Of a DNA stretch of 17,849 nt, positions 7,416 through 14,923 are shown piece after piece (position 1 is the stretch's first letter; each line of letters begins with the position of its first letter). The position numbers and the translations under genes are program-made. The stretch is from IMCC26077 sp964490435. GTDB lineage: Bacteria; Actinomycetota; Actinomycetes; Nanopelagicales; Nanopelagicaceae. The stretch covers positions 1 through 17,849 of the forward strand of contig CAZBCF010000030.1 in NCBI GenBank assembly GCA_964490435.1. The letters run 5' to 3'. The notes below the pieces were generated by a model. The model was given only the letters and a program-made list of their open reading frames with translations, was not told where the DNA came from and did no database searches.

Positions 7416-8754
7416 TCTCTTCTAGGCGAGCAAGGGACTCGATCCGCTCTTTCGCGTGATCGACAATGCGTTCTACATAGCCCTGGCTATATCCATCGAG
7501 ATAGAGCCAGGGTTCATGGATTTGTTCATTATCTAGATGCGCAAGTTCCGGAACATACTTCCGAATGTAGGTTCCTTCTGGGTCGAACTTCTTACCCTGT
7601 TCAATGGGGTTGAAAACTCGGTAATAGGGCGAGGCATCGGTGCCGCAGCCTGCAGTCCATTGCCAACCATGGCTATTTGAAGCAACATCGAAATCAACCA
7701 GATGCTCCATGAAGAAATTCGCACCATGTTGCCACTCGACATGTAAATCCTTGACTAAGAATGAGGCAACGACCATCCGAGTGCGATTATGCATCCATCC
7801 TTCTTTAACAATCTGGCGCATGGCTGCATCAACAAAGGGGTAGCCAGTCTTGCCTGCACACCACTTCTCGAACTTCTCTCCTGGCTCGTCATAACGCATC
7901 TTCGCATATTGGGGCGAGTAATACTCGTGCTCGGTATGGGGATAATGATGAAGTACATCGGCATAGAATTCACGCCAAGCAATCTCTTTGCGATAAACCT
8001 CGTGCGCTTTACTCGAATCTAATTCGGCAAGGAGTGTGCGTGGGTGAATCTCGCCCCACTTAAGGTGTGCACTCAACTTACTCGTACCATCAATACCAGC
8101 CAAGTTTCGAGCTTCGTCATAGTGCGCAAGTGCACCTTTCTTAAATTCATTCCATCTTTTGTGAGCAGCACACTCGCCCGCTTCGAAAATCTCACTGCCC
8201 GCAGGAGCGACCCACGAAGGGAAATTCCGAGCATCTGCACCTGGCTCCAGAGCGTTGATTGATTGAGGGGCCGCAATTGGCTTGCGCCATCCATGGGCTA
8301 CCCAACCTTTATAGAAAGGCGTGTAGACCCGATAGTTTGTATCGTCAGGTTTGCGAACTCGACCAGGAGAGACTGCGTAAGGACTGCCTACTTTAATAAG
8401 GGGAATCCCGGCTTCGGCAACTCTCTTGTCGCGGGCAGCGCCGTAAGGCTCAAATTCTTCAGAGATGTACACGCCCGTGATGTTGTGCTTTTTCATAAGA
8501 TCTTGCAGCACTGCTACTTGATCTCCGACGCGAATGTGCAACCTATTTCCCAGTGATTCATCGAGCGCGCGGAGCGAATTAGCAAGGTATGCCAACCGCT
8601 TTGACCCAGCATGCTTAATTAACTTCTCATCGAGGATGAAGAGGGGAATTATCGCGTCAGAGTTGGCAATCGCATCAGAGAGCGCAGGATGATCGATAAG
8701 GCGCAGGTCGCGGCGGAACCACATTATGGCTATCTGATCGCGCGTACTCCCCAT
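7399..8754 (-). CDS. phr: Deoxyribodipyrimidine photolyase (class I cryptochrome/photolyase family)
   Basis: 451 residues. It repairs UV-induced pyrimidine dimers using light and FADH-. The N-terminal Rossmann domain begins IMWFRRDLRLIDHPAL (10-25) and would hold the antenna chromophore. The C-terminal FAD domain has KTGYPFVDAAMRQ (302-314), EGWMHNRTRM (318-327), HGWQWTAGCGTDASPYYRVF (362-381) and NPIEQGKKFDP, which are the hallmark motifs of class I CPD photolyases. Length is normal. It starts 3 nt after the citA stop with no Shine-Dalgarno, so it is probably read through from citA. An internal ATG at 8724 (MWFRRD) is a less likely start. The 3' end overlaps hss by 17 bp tail-to-tail. CPD rather than 6-4 specificity is inferred from overall resemblance. 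Confidence 0.93.
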   Translation of the reverse strand: MGSTRDQIAIMWFRRDLRLIDHPALSDAIANSDAIIPLFILDEKLIKHAGSKRLAYLANSLRALDESLGNRLHIRVGDQVAVLQDLMKKHNITGVYISEEFEPYGAARDKRVAEAGIPLIKVGSPYAVSPGRVRKPDDTNYRVYTPFYKGWVAHGWRKPIAAPQSINALEPGADARNFPSWVAPAGSEIFEAGECAAHKRWNEFKKGALAHYDEARNLAGIDGTSKLSAHLKWGEIHPRTLLAELDSSKAHEVYRKEIAWREFYADVLHHYPHTEHEYYSPQYAKMRYDEPGEKFEKWCAGKTGYPFVDAAMRQIVKEGWMHNRTRMVVASFLVKDLHVEWQHGANFFMEHLVDFDVASNSHGWQWTAGCGTDASPYYRVFNPIEQGKKFDPEGTYIRKYVPELAHLDNEQIHEPWLYLDGYSQGYVERIVDHAKERIESLARLEEIKQGS

Positions 8755-8757
8755 GAA

Positions 8758-9870
8758 TTAGTTATGGAGCGAGTGGATTGAGCTGTCCCAACCTTTTACA
8801 TCCTCTGGCTTGCGTGGGCCAGGTCCGATGTAGCGAGCAGACGGCCTAATCAAACGCCCGGTCTTCTTCTGCTCAAGGATGTGAGCAGCCCACCCCGCAG
8901 TGCGCGCAGAAGTGAACATTGATGTGAAGAGGTGCGCAGGCACCTGGGCGAAATCGAGAACAACCGCCGCCCAGAACTCGACGTTTGTCGCTAGAACTCG
9001 CTCTGGATAACGCTCTTGCAACTCGGCGAGCGCCGCTTGCTCGAGCGCAAGTGCAATCTCATAACGGGGTGCGCCAAGCTCCTTAGCGGTGCGACGCAAA
9101 GTGCGTGCTCGTGGATCTTCAGCGCGATAGACACGATGACCAAATCCCATCAAGCGCTCGCCACGATCCATCACATCTTTCACATACTTACGAGCATCCC
9201 CAGTTTTTTCGACGCCTTCAATCATGTGCAACACGCGAAGTGGTGCACCACCATGCAGTGGCCCTGACATCGCGCCAATCGCACCTGAGATAGAAGCAGC
9301 CACATCTGCACCAGTTGATGCAATCACTCGTGCCGTGAAAGTTGATGCATTCATGCCATGTTCGGCAGCAGAGACGAAATATGCATCAATCGCGCGAACG
9401 TGAAGTGGATCTGGTTCTCCTCGCCAGCGAATCATCATTCGCTCCACGACGGTGTGTGCCTTATCAATCTCTGCTTGCGGGACCATCGGCTGCCAGGTGC
9501 CTCGCGCAGATTGCGCAACATACGAGAGCACCATCACCGATACGCGAGCCAGGTTGCTGCGCGCCTCTTCATCAGAGATATCAAGGAGCGGCTTCAAACC
9601 CCAAGCAGGTGCGAGCATCGCAATCGCAGATTGCACATCAACTCGAACATCACCAGAGTGAACAGGAAGTGGGAATTGTTCAGCCGCTGGAAGTCCGGGA
9701 TTGAATTCGTTATCAACGAGTAAGCCCCAAACGTTGCCGAACGTGACACGGCCGACTAGATCTTCGATATCTACTCCGCGGTAGCGCAGTGCGCTTCCCT
9801 CTTTATCCGGCTCAGCAATCTCTGATTCGAAGGCAATCACACCTTCTAGACCGGGTTTGAAGTCGTCCAT
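8758..9870 (-). CDS. citA: Citrate synthase, CitA type
   Basis: 370 residues. It condenses oxaloacetate and acetyl-CoA at the entry of the TCA cycle, in the cytoplasm. It resembles mycobacterial CitA (Rv0889c) throughout, from memory. The open frame continues upstream to 10077, but the true start is ATG 9870: the family begins at FKPGLEGVIAFES-like sequence, a GAGGGAG Shine-Dalgarno precedes this ATG, and the longer frame would run into pdxH. Active-site segments: SAAEHGMNASTF (H171), MSGPLHGGAP (H206) and GFGHRVYR (H245). The third catalytic acid of ordinary citrate synthases, the Asp in an NVDF motif, is E298 here (NVEFW), which I also recall in mycobacterial CitA. It is followed by the photolyase gene and is divergent from pdxH. 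Confidence 0.92.
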   Translation of the reverse strand: MDDFKPGLEGVIAFESEIAEPDKEGSALRYRGVDIEDLVGRVTFGNVWGLLVDNEFNPGLPAAEQFPLPVHSGDVRVDVQSAIAMLAPAWGLKPLLDISDEEARSNLARVSVMVLSYVAQSARGTWQPMVPQAEIDKAHTVVERMMIRWRGEPDPLHVRAIDAYFVSAAEHGMNASTFTARVIASTGADVAASISGAIGAMSGPLHGGAPLRVLHMIEGVEKTGDARKYVKDVMDRGERLMGFGHRVYRAEDPRARTLRRTAKELGAPRYEIALALEQAALAELQERYPERVLATNVEFWAAVVLDFAQVPAHLFTSMFTSARTAGWAAHILEQKKTGRLIRPSARYIGPGPRKPEDVKGWDSSIHSLHN

Positions 9871-10039
9871 GGAGCTCCCTCGAGAGTAGTTACTTGCACG
9901 TATTCTGCCCCTGCTTCGACCTATCGCAAACCAAAAGTGCGCCATATCCGCCACCATGGAAAGTGGCGCACGCCACGTTGGAATCGCATCGCCAGACCAT
10001 CTGCCGCGAGGCTGCTGATGGGGGTCTAGATTTATATCT
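9871..10039. promoter_or_regulatory. citA/pdxH divergent promoter region
   Basis: 169 nt. The citA side has a Shine-Dalgarno (minus strand GAGGGAG just upstream of 9870). The pdxH side has TAGATT (10027-10032) 7 nt before ATG 10040, a leaderless arrangement. In the middle, three copies of a GCCAC half-site occur in alternating orientation: GCCAC 9950-9954, GTGGC 9963-9967, GCCAC 9972-9976. The last two form a perfect palindrome GTGGCG-CA-CGCCAC (9963-9976). This looks like an operator, but the regulator is unknown. Confidence 0.5.
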
Positions 10040-10717
10040 ATGAGCGAACCGACCGCCAGCGATATCAGTAAAGCCATCCGGGCTATGCGCCGCTCCTACG
10101 GAGAGGTGGGCCTAAGCGAGGCTATAGCCGGGCAGGAGCCCATCTCACTCTTCCGCCTTTGGCTCGAGGAGGCCGCACGCAACCCCTACATCGTCGAGGC
10201 CAACGCGATGGTCTTGAGTACCTTTGATGGCCAGCGCCTATCGACTCGGACTGTCCTACTCAAAGGATTTGATAATGAAAGTGGTGGGTGCACTTTCTTT
10301 ACCAACTACCGTTCCACCAAGGCGAAGGCGATCGATGCGAACCCAGAAGTTTCCTTGCTCTTCCCATGGTTTCCTATGGAGCGACAGGTGATCATCACGG
10401 CCCGCGTGGAGAAAGTATCGCGAGGAGAATCTGAGGAGTACTTTGCATCACGCCCATGGGAGAGCCGAATTGGCGCATGGGCAAGCGATCAATCCACAGA
10501 GCTCAAAGATCGAAGTGAATTAGAGAAAAGATGGAGTGCGCTTGCCGAGCAATATCCTGAAGGATCTGAGGTTCCGTTGCCAGATAAGTGGGGCGGATAC
10601 CGTGCGATTCCACACTCCTTTGAATTTTGGCAAGGAAGATATTCACGTTTACATGACCGGATTCGCTTCACACGAGCGAGCGATGGCACATGGTCTCGAC
10701 AGCGCTTGGCACCATGA
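10040..10717 (+). CDS. pdxH: Pyridoxamine/pyridoxine 5'-phosphate oxidase
   Basis: 225 residues, the usual PdxH length. FMN-dependent and cytoplasmic, it oxidises PNP or PMP to pyridoxal 5'-phosphate using O2. Visible family motifs are LSTRTVLLKGFD (67-78, FMN phosphate contacts at R70 and K75), FFTNYRSTKA (86-95), PWFPMERQV (109-117), ASRPWESRIGAWAS (136-149) and the C-terminal signature FWQGRYSRLHDRIRF (196-210). It starts at a leaderless ATG. serC, a PLP-dependent enzyme, follows 36 nt downstream from its own promoter, and the citA-pdxH divergent arrangement is one I recall from other actinobacteria. Confidence 0.95.
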   Translation: MSEPTASDISKAIRAMRRSYGEVGLSEAIAGQEPISLFRLWLEEAARNPYIVEANAMVLSTFDGQRLSTRTVLLKGFDNESGGCTFFTNYRSTKAKAIDANPEVSLLFPWFPMERQVIITARVEKVSRGESEEYFASRPWESRIGAWASDQSTELKDRSELEKRWSALAEQYPEGSEVPLPDKWGGYRAIPHSFEFWQGRYSRLHDRIRFTRASDGTWSRQRLAP

Positions 10718-10741
10718 TTCGAGTGCGCAACTAATTTTCGG

Positions 10742-10753
10742 TAGGCTCTGAGT
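10742..10753 (+). promoter_or_regulatory. Leaderless -10 element TAGGCT, N6, ATG (serC)
   Basis: TAGGCT (10742-10747) is exactly 6 nt before the serC ATG at 10754, with no Shine-Dalgarno in the short pdxH-serC spacer. It is identical to the element before the secreted-protein gene at 3922. Confidence 0.55.
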
Positions 10754-11869
10754 ATGAGCGCAGATATCACGATTCCCGCAAACCTTAAACCCCGAGATGG
10801 TCGCTTCGGTTGTGGCCCTTCGAAGATTCGATCTGAAGCGCTCTCAGTCCTTGCTGGCAGTGGCGCTTCAATTCTTGGCACATCTCACCGACAAGCACCC
10901 GTGAAGAATGTCGTTGCTCGCGTTCGTCGCGGTTTGAAAGATCTCTTCGCACTCCCTGATGGTTATGAGGTCGTACTCGGCAACGGCGGCTCGACCGCAT
11001 TCTGGGATGTCGCAACATTCGGATTAATCGAGGCGAAGTCACAGCACTTAGTCTTTGGGGAGTTCTCCTCAAAGTTTGCCAGCGGCGTGAAAAGCGCCCC
11101 ATTCCTAGGTGATCCCATCGTGATCGAGAGCGTTCCAGGTAGCCACCCCCAAGCTCAACCTGACGCCACGATCGATTCCTACGCCTTGACTCACAACGAG
11201 ACCTCTACCGGTGTAGCAATGGAGATAAAGAGGCCAGTGGGTGCAAGCGGCATTGTTCTTGTCGATGCGACCAGTGCTGCCGGTGGGTTGGTAGTTGATG
11301 CCAAGGAGTTCGATACGTACTACTTCGCGCCACAGAAATCCTTTGCCTCCGATGGTGGTATTTGGTTAGCGCTCATGAGTCCAGCGGCCTTGGAACGAAA
11401 TGCGAAGATTGCTCAATCAAAGCGATGGACTCCAGCGTTCCTTGATCTGGCAATCGCGATCGAGAACAGTAAGCTCGACCAGACTTACAACACTCCTGCA
11501 GTAGCAACGTTGATGTTGCTTGCCGAACAGATCGAGTGGATGAACGAGAATGGCGGTTTGAGTTTCTCCTCAGGTCGAAGTGCGAAATCAGCGGAGATTC
11601 TTTATAACTGGGCTGAAAAAACTTCATACACCACGCCATTTGTCGCCGATCCTGCAATGCGATCGAAGGTAGTGGGTACCATCAATTTTGATGATTCGAT
11701 TGATGCTTTAGCGGTTGCTAAAGTTTTGCGCGCTAATGGCATCGTTGATACTGAGCCATATAGAAAACTCGGTAAGAATCAATTGCGTATTGGAATGTTC
11801 CCGGCAATCGAGCCAACAGATGTCGAAGCTCTGACTAAGTGCATTGAGTACGTAGTCGATAAAATATGA
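10754..11869 (+). CDS. serC: Phosphoserine aminotransferase (actinobacterial type)
   Basis: 371 residues. It converts 3-phosphohydroxypyruvate and glutamate to phosphoserine and 2-oxoglutarate in serine synthesis, using PLP, in the cytoplasm. The sequence closely follows mycobacterial SerC (Rv0884c): KPRDGRFGCGPSK (12-24), GTSHRQAPVKN (42-52), VLGNGGSTAFWD (74-85), HNETSTGVA (147-155), DATSAAGG (171-178), and the Schiff-base lysine K195 in FAPQKSFASDGG. The C-terminal LRANGIVDTEPYRKLGKNQLRI is also typical. Length is normal and all key residues are present. The final TGA overlaps an ATG that opens a 26-codon ORF. It lies downstream of pdxH, which supplies its cofactor. Confidence 0.95.
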   Translation: MSADITIPANLKPRDGRFGCGPSKIRSEALSVLAGSGASILGTSHRQAPVKNVVARVRRGLKDLFALPDGYEVVLGNGGSTAFWDVATFGLIEAKSQHLVFGEFSSKFASGVKSAPFLGDPIVIESVPGSHPQAQPDATIDSYALTHNETSTGVAMEIKRPVGASGIVLVDATSAAGGLVVDAKEFDTYYFAPQKSFASDGGIWLALMSPAALERNAKIAQSKRWTPAFLDLAIAIENSKLDQTYNTPAVATLMLLAEQIEWMNENGGLSFSSGRSAKSAEILYNWAEKTSYTTPFVADPAMRSKVVGTINFDDSIDALAVAKVLRANGIVDTEPYRKLGKNQLRIGMFPAIEPTDVEALTKCIEYVVDKI

Positions 11870-11946
11870 GCAATCGCACTCGCCGAATCGTCACCTTAGT
11901 TGTGCTCATCGGGATTGTCGCCATGATCTTAATCAGCGGAATCTAG
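11866..11946 (+). CDS. Putative 26-residue single-pass membrane peptide
   Basis: A mini-ORF starting in the ATGA that ends serC. The product begins MSNRTRRI and continues with an uninterrupted hydrophobic stretch (VTLVVLIGIVAMILISGI), so it has a basic N-terminus and one membrane segment, a typical small membrane protein layout. Translation would be by coupling to serC. Its TAG stop shares the palindrome CTAG (11943-11946) with the stop of the convergent FUSC gene. Function is unknown. It could be fortuitous, since 26 codons are few, but the exact overlap and clear amphipathic order favour a gene. Confidence 0.5.
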   Translation: MSNRTRRIVTLVVLIGIVAMILISGI

Positions 11947-13118
11947 AAATACTTTCGAAAAATACGCTTTATCCTTCTGGTAATCGGAAAATCCTTGATG
12001 ACCTTTCGCTCTGCCGGCTCATCTGGGGTTGCGACTTTATCCAACGCGGGCGAGCTCTGATCAAGCGAATCAGCAATTCGCTCTAAGTTTGTGACAATTG
12101 AGATATTGCGCGCCAACTGCTCTGGATCCGCGTTGCTCGCCTCTTCAATGAGTTTCTCGGTCAGATCAGCCCCCGCTTGTCGAACATCGTCGGTGATACT
12201 GGAATCACTCTGACCATCAACAGTTGCAAAGTCCTTGATTCGCGAGGTGATCGCTTTACTGGCAGTGGCTAAGGCTTGAGCAATCTGCGCTCGAGTCTCA
12301 GCGGTGATTCCGCCTTGAACTGCGGTGTCGAAGAGGGTACGGGCGATTGTGCGCACCTGCACCACAGTGTGCTCAACTGCTACCCCACGCGCATACAGCT
12401 CTTCAGCCTCATCATATTCCGCAGTGGGAAACCAACGCGCAAAACTCTTCGCCTCAATTGCTTGCGCGCGCACTGTCGGGATTTCTTCTACTAACAGGCG
12501 CGCTTGCGCCAACCAATTCCCAGCATCCTTCTCAGTGAACCCCTGAGCAACTCCGGCAGACATCTTGGCTAGTAAGAGCGCGCACTTATTTCCTAGTCGA
12601 GAGATCTGATCGATAGTTCGCCCTGCAGGAGTCTTTGGATGTGAAAAGTACGAGAAGAGGATTGCTATCGCAGCGCCCAAGAGAGTCGATTGCGTCCTAT
12701 GGATCGCTGTGTTCTCGCTTAATCCAGGACCAATCACAATCAAGGCAGTTACTGGGACGTTGATTGAGGCAACTTCACCTAGATGAAGTGCACGCGCGAC
12801 TACGGCACAGAGAAAGACTGTTATCGCCACGGTAATGAATCCAAAGTCGAATAGCCAGACTGCAGTAAGTGCTATTCCGGCGCCAATCGTCGTTCCGACA
12901 ATTTGACCAAATCCCTCTCGTATTGATTTGTGCACTGAGATTCGAGTGGAGAGGCTTGCAACAATCGCAGCGACTAAACCTCCGTTGACGATCAGCAAGT
13001 CACCCAGGAACCAAGCAAGAGCAGCCGCGGCAGCGGTCACCGTTATCTGGCGCACCCAGACTGCGCGGTCGGTAAACAATTTGATGAAGCGCTTACCTAC
13101 ATGAGATCTGCCCGACAT
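11943..13118 (-). CDS. FUSC / aromatic acid exporter-like membrane protein
   Basis: 391 residues. The N-terminal half (about 20-160) has some six hydrophobic segments, including AAAAALAWFLGDLLIVNGGLVAA, SIREGFGQIVGTTIGAGIALTAVW and VPVTALIVIGPGLS. This pattern of paired helices with a GxxxGTxxGA-like turn is characteristic of the FUSC / ArAE (DUF939-like) families. The C-terminal half (about 170-391) is charged and helical, presumably cytoplasmic, ending in a basic tail KDFPITRRIKRIFRKYF. Members are linked to efflux of aromatic acids or remain uncharacterised. Only one half-module is present, so it would act as an oligomer. A -10-like GATACT lies 6 nt before the ATG. It converges with serC and the mini-ORF and shares a CTAG stop overlap. 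Confidence 0.75.
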   Translation of the reverse strand: MSGRSHVGKRFIKLFTDRAVWVRQITVTAAAAALAWFLGDLLIVNGGLVAAIVASLSTRISVHKSIREGFGQIVGTTIGAGIALTAVWLFDFGFITVAITVFLCAVVARALHLGEVASINVPVTALIVIGPGLSENTAIHRTQSTLLGAAIAILFSYFSHPKTPAGRTIDQISRLGNKCALLLAKMSAGVAQGFTEKDAGNWLAQARLLVEEIPTVRAQAIEAKSFARWFPTAEYDEAEELYARGVAVEHTVVQVRTIARTLFDTAVQGGITAETRAQIAQALATASKAITSRIKDFATVDGQSDSSITDDVRQAGADLTEKLIEEASNADPEQLARNISIVTNLERIADSLDQSSPALDKVATPDEPAERKVIKDFPITRRIKRIFRKYF

Positions 13119-13155
13119 AGTCCAAGTATCTCGCGAATTGTGAAAGACTTGCCAA

Positions 13156-13620
13156 ATGGCGCTAGCGGTGCGGATTCGGGCAGTAAATCGTGACTACCCC
13201 GTAAGGAGCGCGACGAGTGAGTTCGATGAATGGGGGCAGATTGCTCCTGAAGCCGCAGCTATGGAGATTTCACGCTGGTTGATTGAAGCGCAATTTGGCG
13301 ATGAGTGGCGTGAGGTGGGTAATCTCTCTGCACATGCCGTCTGGTATGGACCATCAGAAACTTCCAAGGCGATGAATATTGGCATAAGTATCATCGAGGA
13401 GTTTCGTGGACAAGGAATCGGCACGATCGCACAACGATTACTTGCCGAAGAGTTGCACCGAATGGGTCATGTTCGAGTCGAAGCATCGACAGATGTAATC
13501 AATATTGCCGAGCAAAAAGCGCTAGAGAAAGCTGGTTTCGTCTACGAAGGAACGCTTCGGAAGGCTCAGGGACGGGCAGATGGATTACACGATTTGCAGG
13601 TCTGGTCACATATTTCGTAG
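13156..13620 (+). CDS. GNAT-family N-acetyltransferase (RimJ/RimL-like)
   Basis: 154 residues. The acetyl-CoA binding motif A is visible as IGISIIEEFRGQGIGTIAQRLLAEEL (R/Q-x2-G-x-G as RGQGIG), followed by a motif B region with NIAEQKALEKAGFVYEGTLRKAQ, typical of RimJ/RimL-type enzymes that acetylate N-termini or small amines. The substrate is unknown. ATG 13156 has no Shine-Dalgarno or clear -10; GTG 13168 is a possible alternative start. Only 37 nt separate it from the divergent FUSC gene. Its 3' end overlaps lldD by 15 bp, tail-to-tail. Confidence 0.85.
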   Translation: MALAVRIRAVNRDYPVRSATSEFDEWGQIAPEAAAMEISRWLIEAQFGDEWREVGNLSAHAVWYGPSETSKAMNIGISIIEEFRGQGIGTIAQRLLAEELHRMGHVRVEASTDVINIAEQKALEKAGFVYEGTLRKAQGRADGLHDLQVWSHIS

Positions 13621-14856
13621 ATAAGAGACATGATCGGGGTTGAGTTCCGAAAGGTCGCGAGCGCCCAGGAGTTTCATAGTGCGCAACATTTGTGAACGCA
13701 AGATTTCGAGTGCGCGATCAACGCCTGCGCGACCGCCAGCCATCAAACCATAAAGATAAGCGCGACCAACCCAGGTGAAGGTTGCACCTGACGCAATGGC
13801 GGCAATCACATCGCCACCATGCATGATTCCAGTATCCATATGCACCTCGGCGCGATTGCCCACTGCTGCAACTACCTCAGGAATCAATGTGTAAGGAACG
13901 ACAGAGCGATCCATCTGACGTCCGCCATGGTTAGAGAGAATAAGCGCATCAGCGCCTGCTTCTACTACAGCAATCGCATCGTCAACTCGCTGGACACCTT
14001 TCACGACAAGATTTCCATTCCATTGCGTACGAATCCATCGCAAATCTTCGTAACTAATTGTTGGATCGAACACGAAATCCATTAACTCGGCAACGGTGCC
14101 TTTCCATGAGTCTAATGATGCGAATTTCAACGGCTCAGTGGTAAGGAAGTTAATCCACCACGCTGGACGAGGAATTGCATTGAGAATCGTCTTCGTTGAG
14201 ATGGATGGCGGAATGGTCATCCCGTTTCGAGTGTCACGAAGTCGTGCGCCCGCTACCGGAACATCGACGGTGAGCACCAAAGTATCGACGCCGACCTTCG
14301 CTGCGCGATGTACCAATTCCATCGAACGATCTCGGTCTTTCCACATATACAACTGGAATGCATTCCGACCTTCTGGCGCTGCCTTAACGACTTCTTCGAT
14401 CGAGGTTGTGCCGAGCGTAGAGAGACAGAATGGGATTCCTGCCGCTTGTGCCGCTGCAGCGCCTGCGCGCTCGCCTTCATGCTGCATCATTCGCGCGAAA
14501 CCAGTTGGTGCGATACCCAGTGGCATCGAGTGGCGCTGACCCAACATCTCGACAGAGAGATCGACTTTAGAAACATCGATTAAAACCTTGGGATGAAATT
14601 GAATGTTCTCAAAAGTTTCTCGAGCGCGAACTAGGGAACTCTCGGTTTCAGCAGAACCATCGGTGTAATCAAAAGGCGCTTGTGGGGTTCGACGTTTGGC
14701 AATCTTTCGTAGATCCCAGATTGTTAATGCCCGCGCGAGCCGTCGCCGCTTGGGACTCAGGATTGGCTTGCGAAAGCGCATCAGCCCAGCAAGCTCTTTG
14801 AAGCCGGGGAATCTGCGCTTCACTTTAGTTTTCGCCAATTTCTTTGCCTGAGTCAT
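13606..14856 (-). CDS. lldD: FMN-dependent L-lactate dehydrogenase, LldD2 type
   Basis: 416 residues of the alpha-hydroxyacid dehydrogenase (TIM-barrel, FMN) family. It resembles mycobacterial LldD2 (Rv1872c) end to end. Motifs: TIWDLRKIAKRRTPQAPFDY (45-64), GIAPTGFARMMQHEGE (114-129), FQLYMWKDRD (167-176), TVDVPVAGARLRD (196-208), VVKGVQ (284-289, K286), and the active-site SNHGGRQMD (308-316) with catalytic H310 and R313. FMN phosphate is bound by DTGIMHGGD and GRAYLYG. It oxidises lactate to pyruvate and passes electrons to the respiratory chain; the basic first 40 residues may contact the membrane. It has a leaderless start. Divergent from the K+ channel and convergent with GNAT (15-bp overlap). 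Another 2-hydroxyacid is possible as substrate. Confidence 0.92.
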   Translation of the reverse strand: MTQAKKLAKTKVKRRFPGFKELAGLMRFRKPILSPKRRRLARALTIWDLRKIAKRRTPQAPFDYTDGSAETESSLVRARETFENIQFHPKVLIDVSKVDLSVEMLGQRHSMPLGIAPTGFARMMQHEGERAGAAAAQAAGIPFCLSTLGTTSIEEVVKAAPEGRNAFQLYMWKDRDRSMELVHRAAKVGVDTLVLTVDVPVAGARLRDTRNGMTIPPSISTKTILNAIPRPAWWINFLTTEPLKFASLDSWKGTVAELMDFVFDPTISYEDLRWIRTQWNGNLVVKGVQRVDDAIAVVEAGADALILSNHGGRQMDRSVVPYTLIPEVVAAVGNRAEVHMDTGIMHGGDVIAAIASGATFTWVGRAYLYGLMAGGRAGVDRALEILRSQMLRTMKLLGARDLSELNPDHVSYLRNM

Positions 14857-14923
14857 GCCCGAAGCATACCTGTGGCCTAAAAGAAGATAGACATCGAGGC
14901 AAGGCCAGGGCTAGATTTTTGAT
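14857..14923. promoter_or_regulatory. Divergent leaderless promoters for lldD and the K+ channel
   Basis: In 67 nt there are two mirror-image start arrangements. On the minus strand TATGCT (14863-14868) is 6 nt before the lldD ATG at 14856. On the plus strand TAGATT (14912-14917) is 6 nt before the channel ATG at 14924, with a TTGACA-like TAGACA at 14888-14893 and an 18-nt spacer. No Shine-Dalgarno is present for either gene. Confidence 0.6.

Noticed and set aside
9342..9723. Overlapping 120-codon plus-strand open frames inside citA
   Set aside because: They are antisense to a strongly recognised citrate synthase and resemble no protein family.
9871..10077. 69-residue N-terminal extension of citrate synthase in the same open frame
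   Set aside because: The family begins at the MDDFKPGLEG start, a Shine-Dalgarno precedes that ATG, and the extension would overlap the pdxH start and the divergent promoter region.
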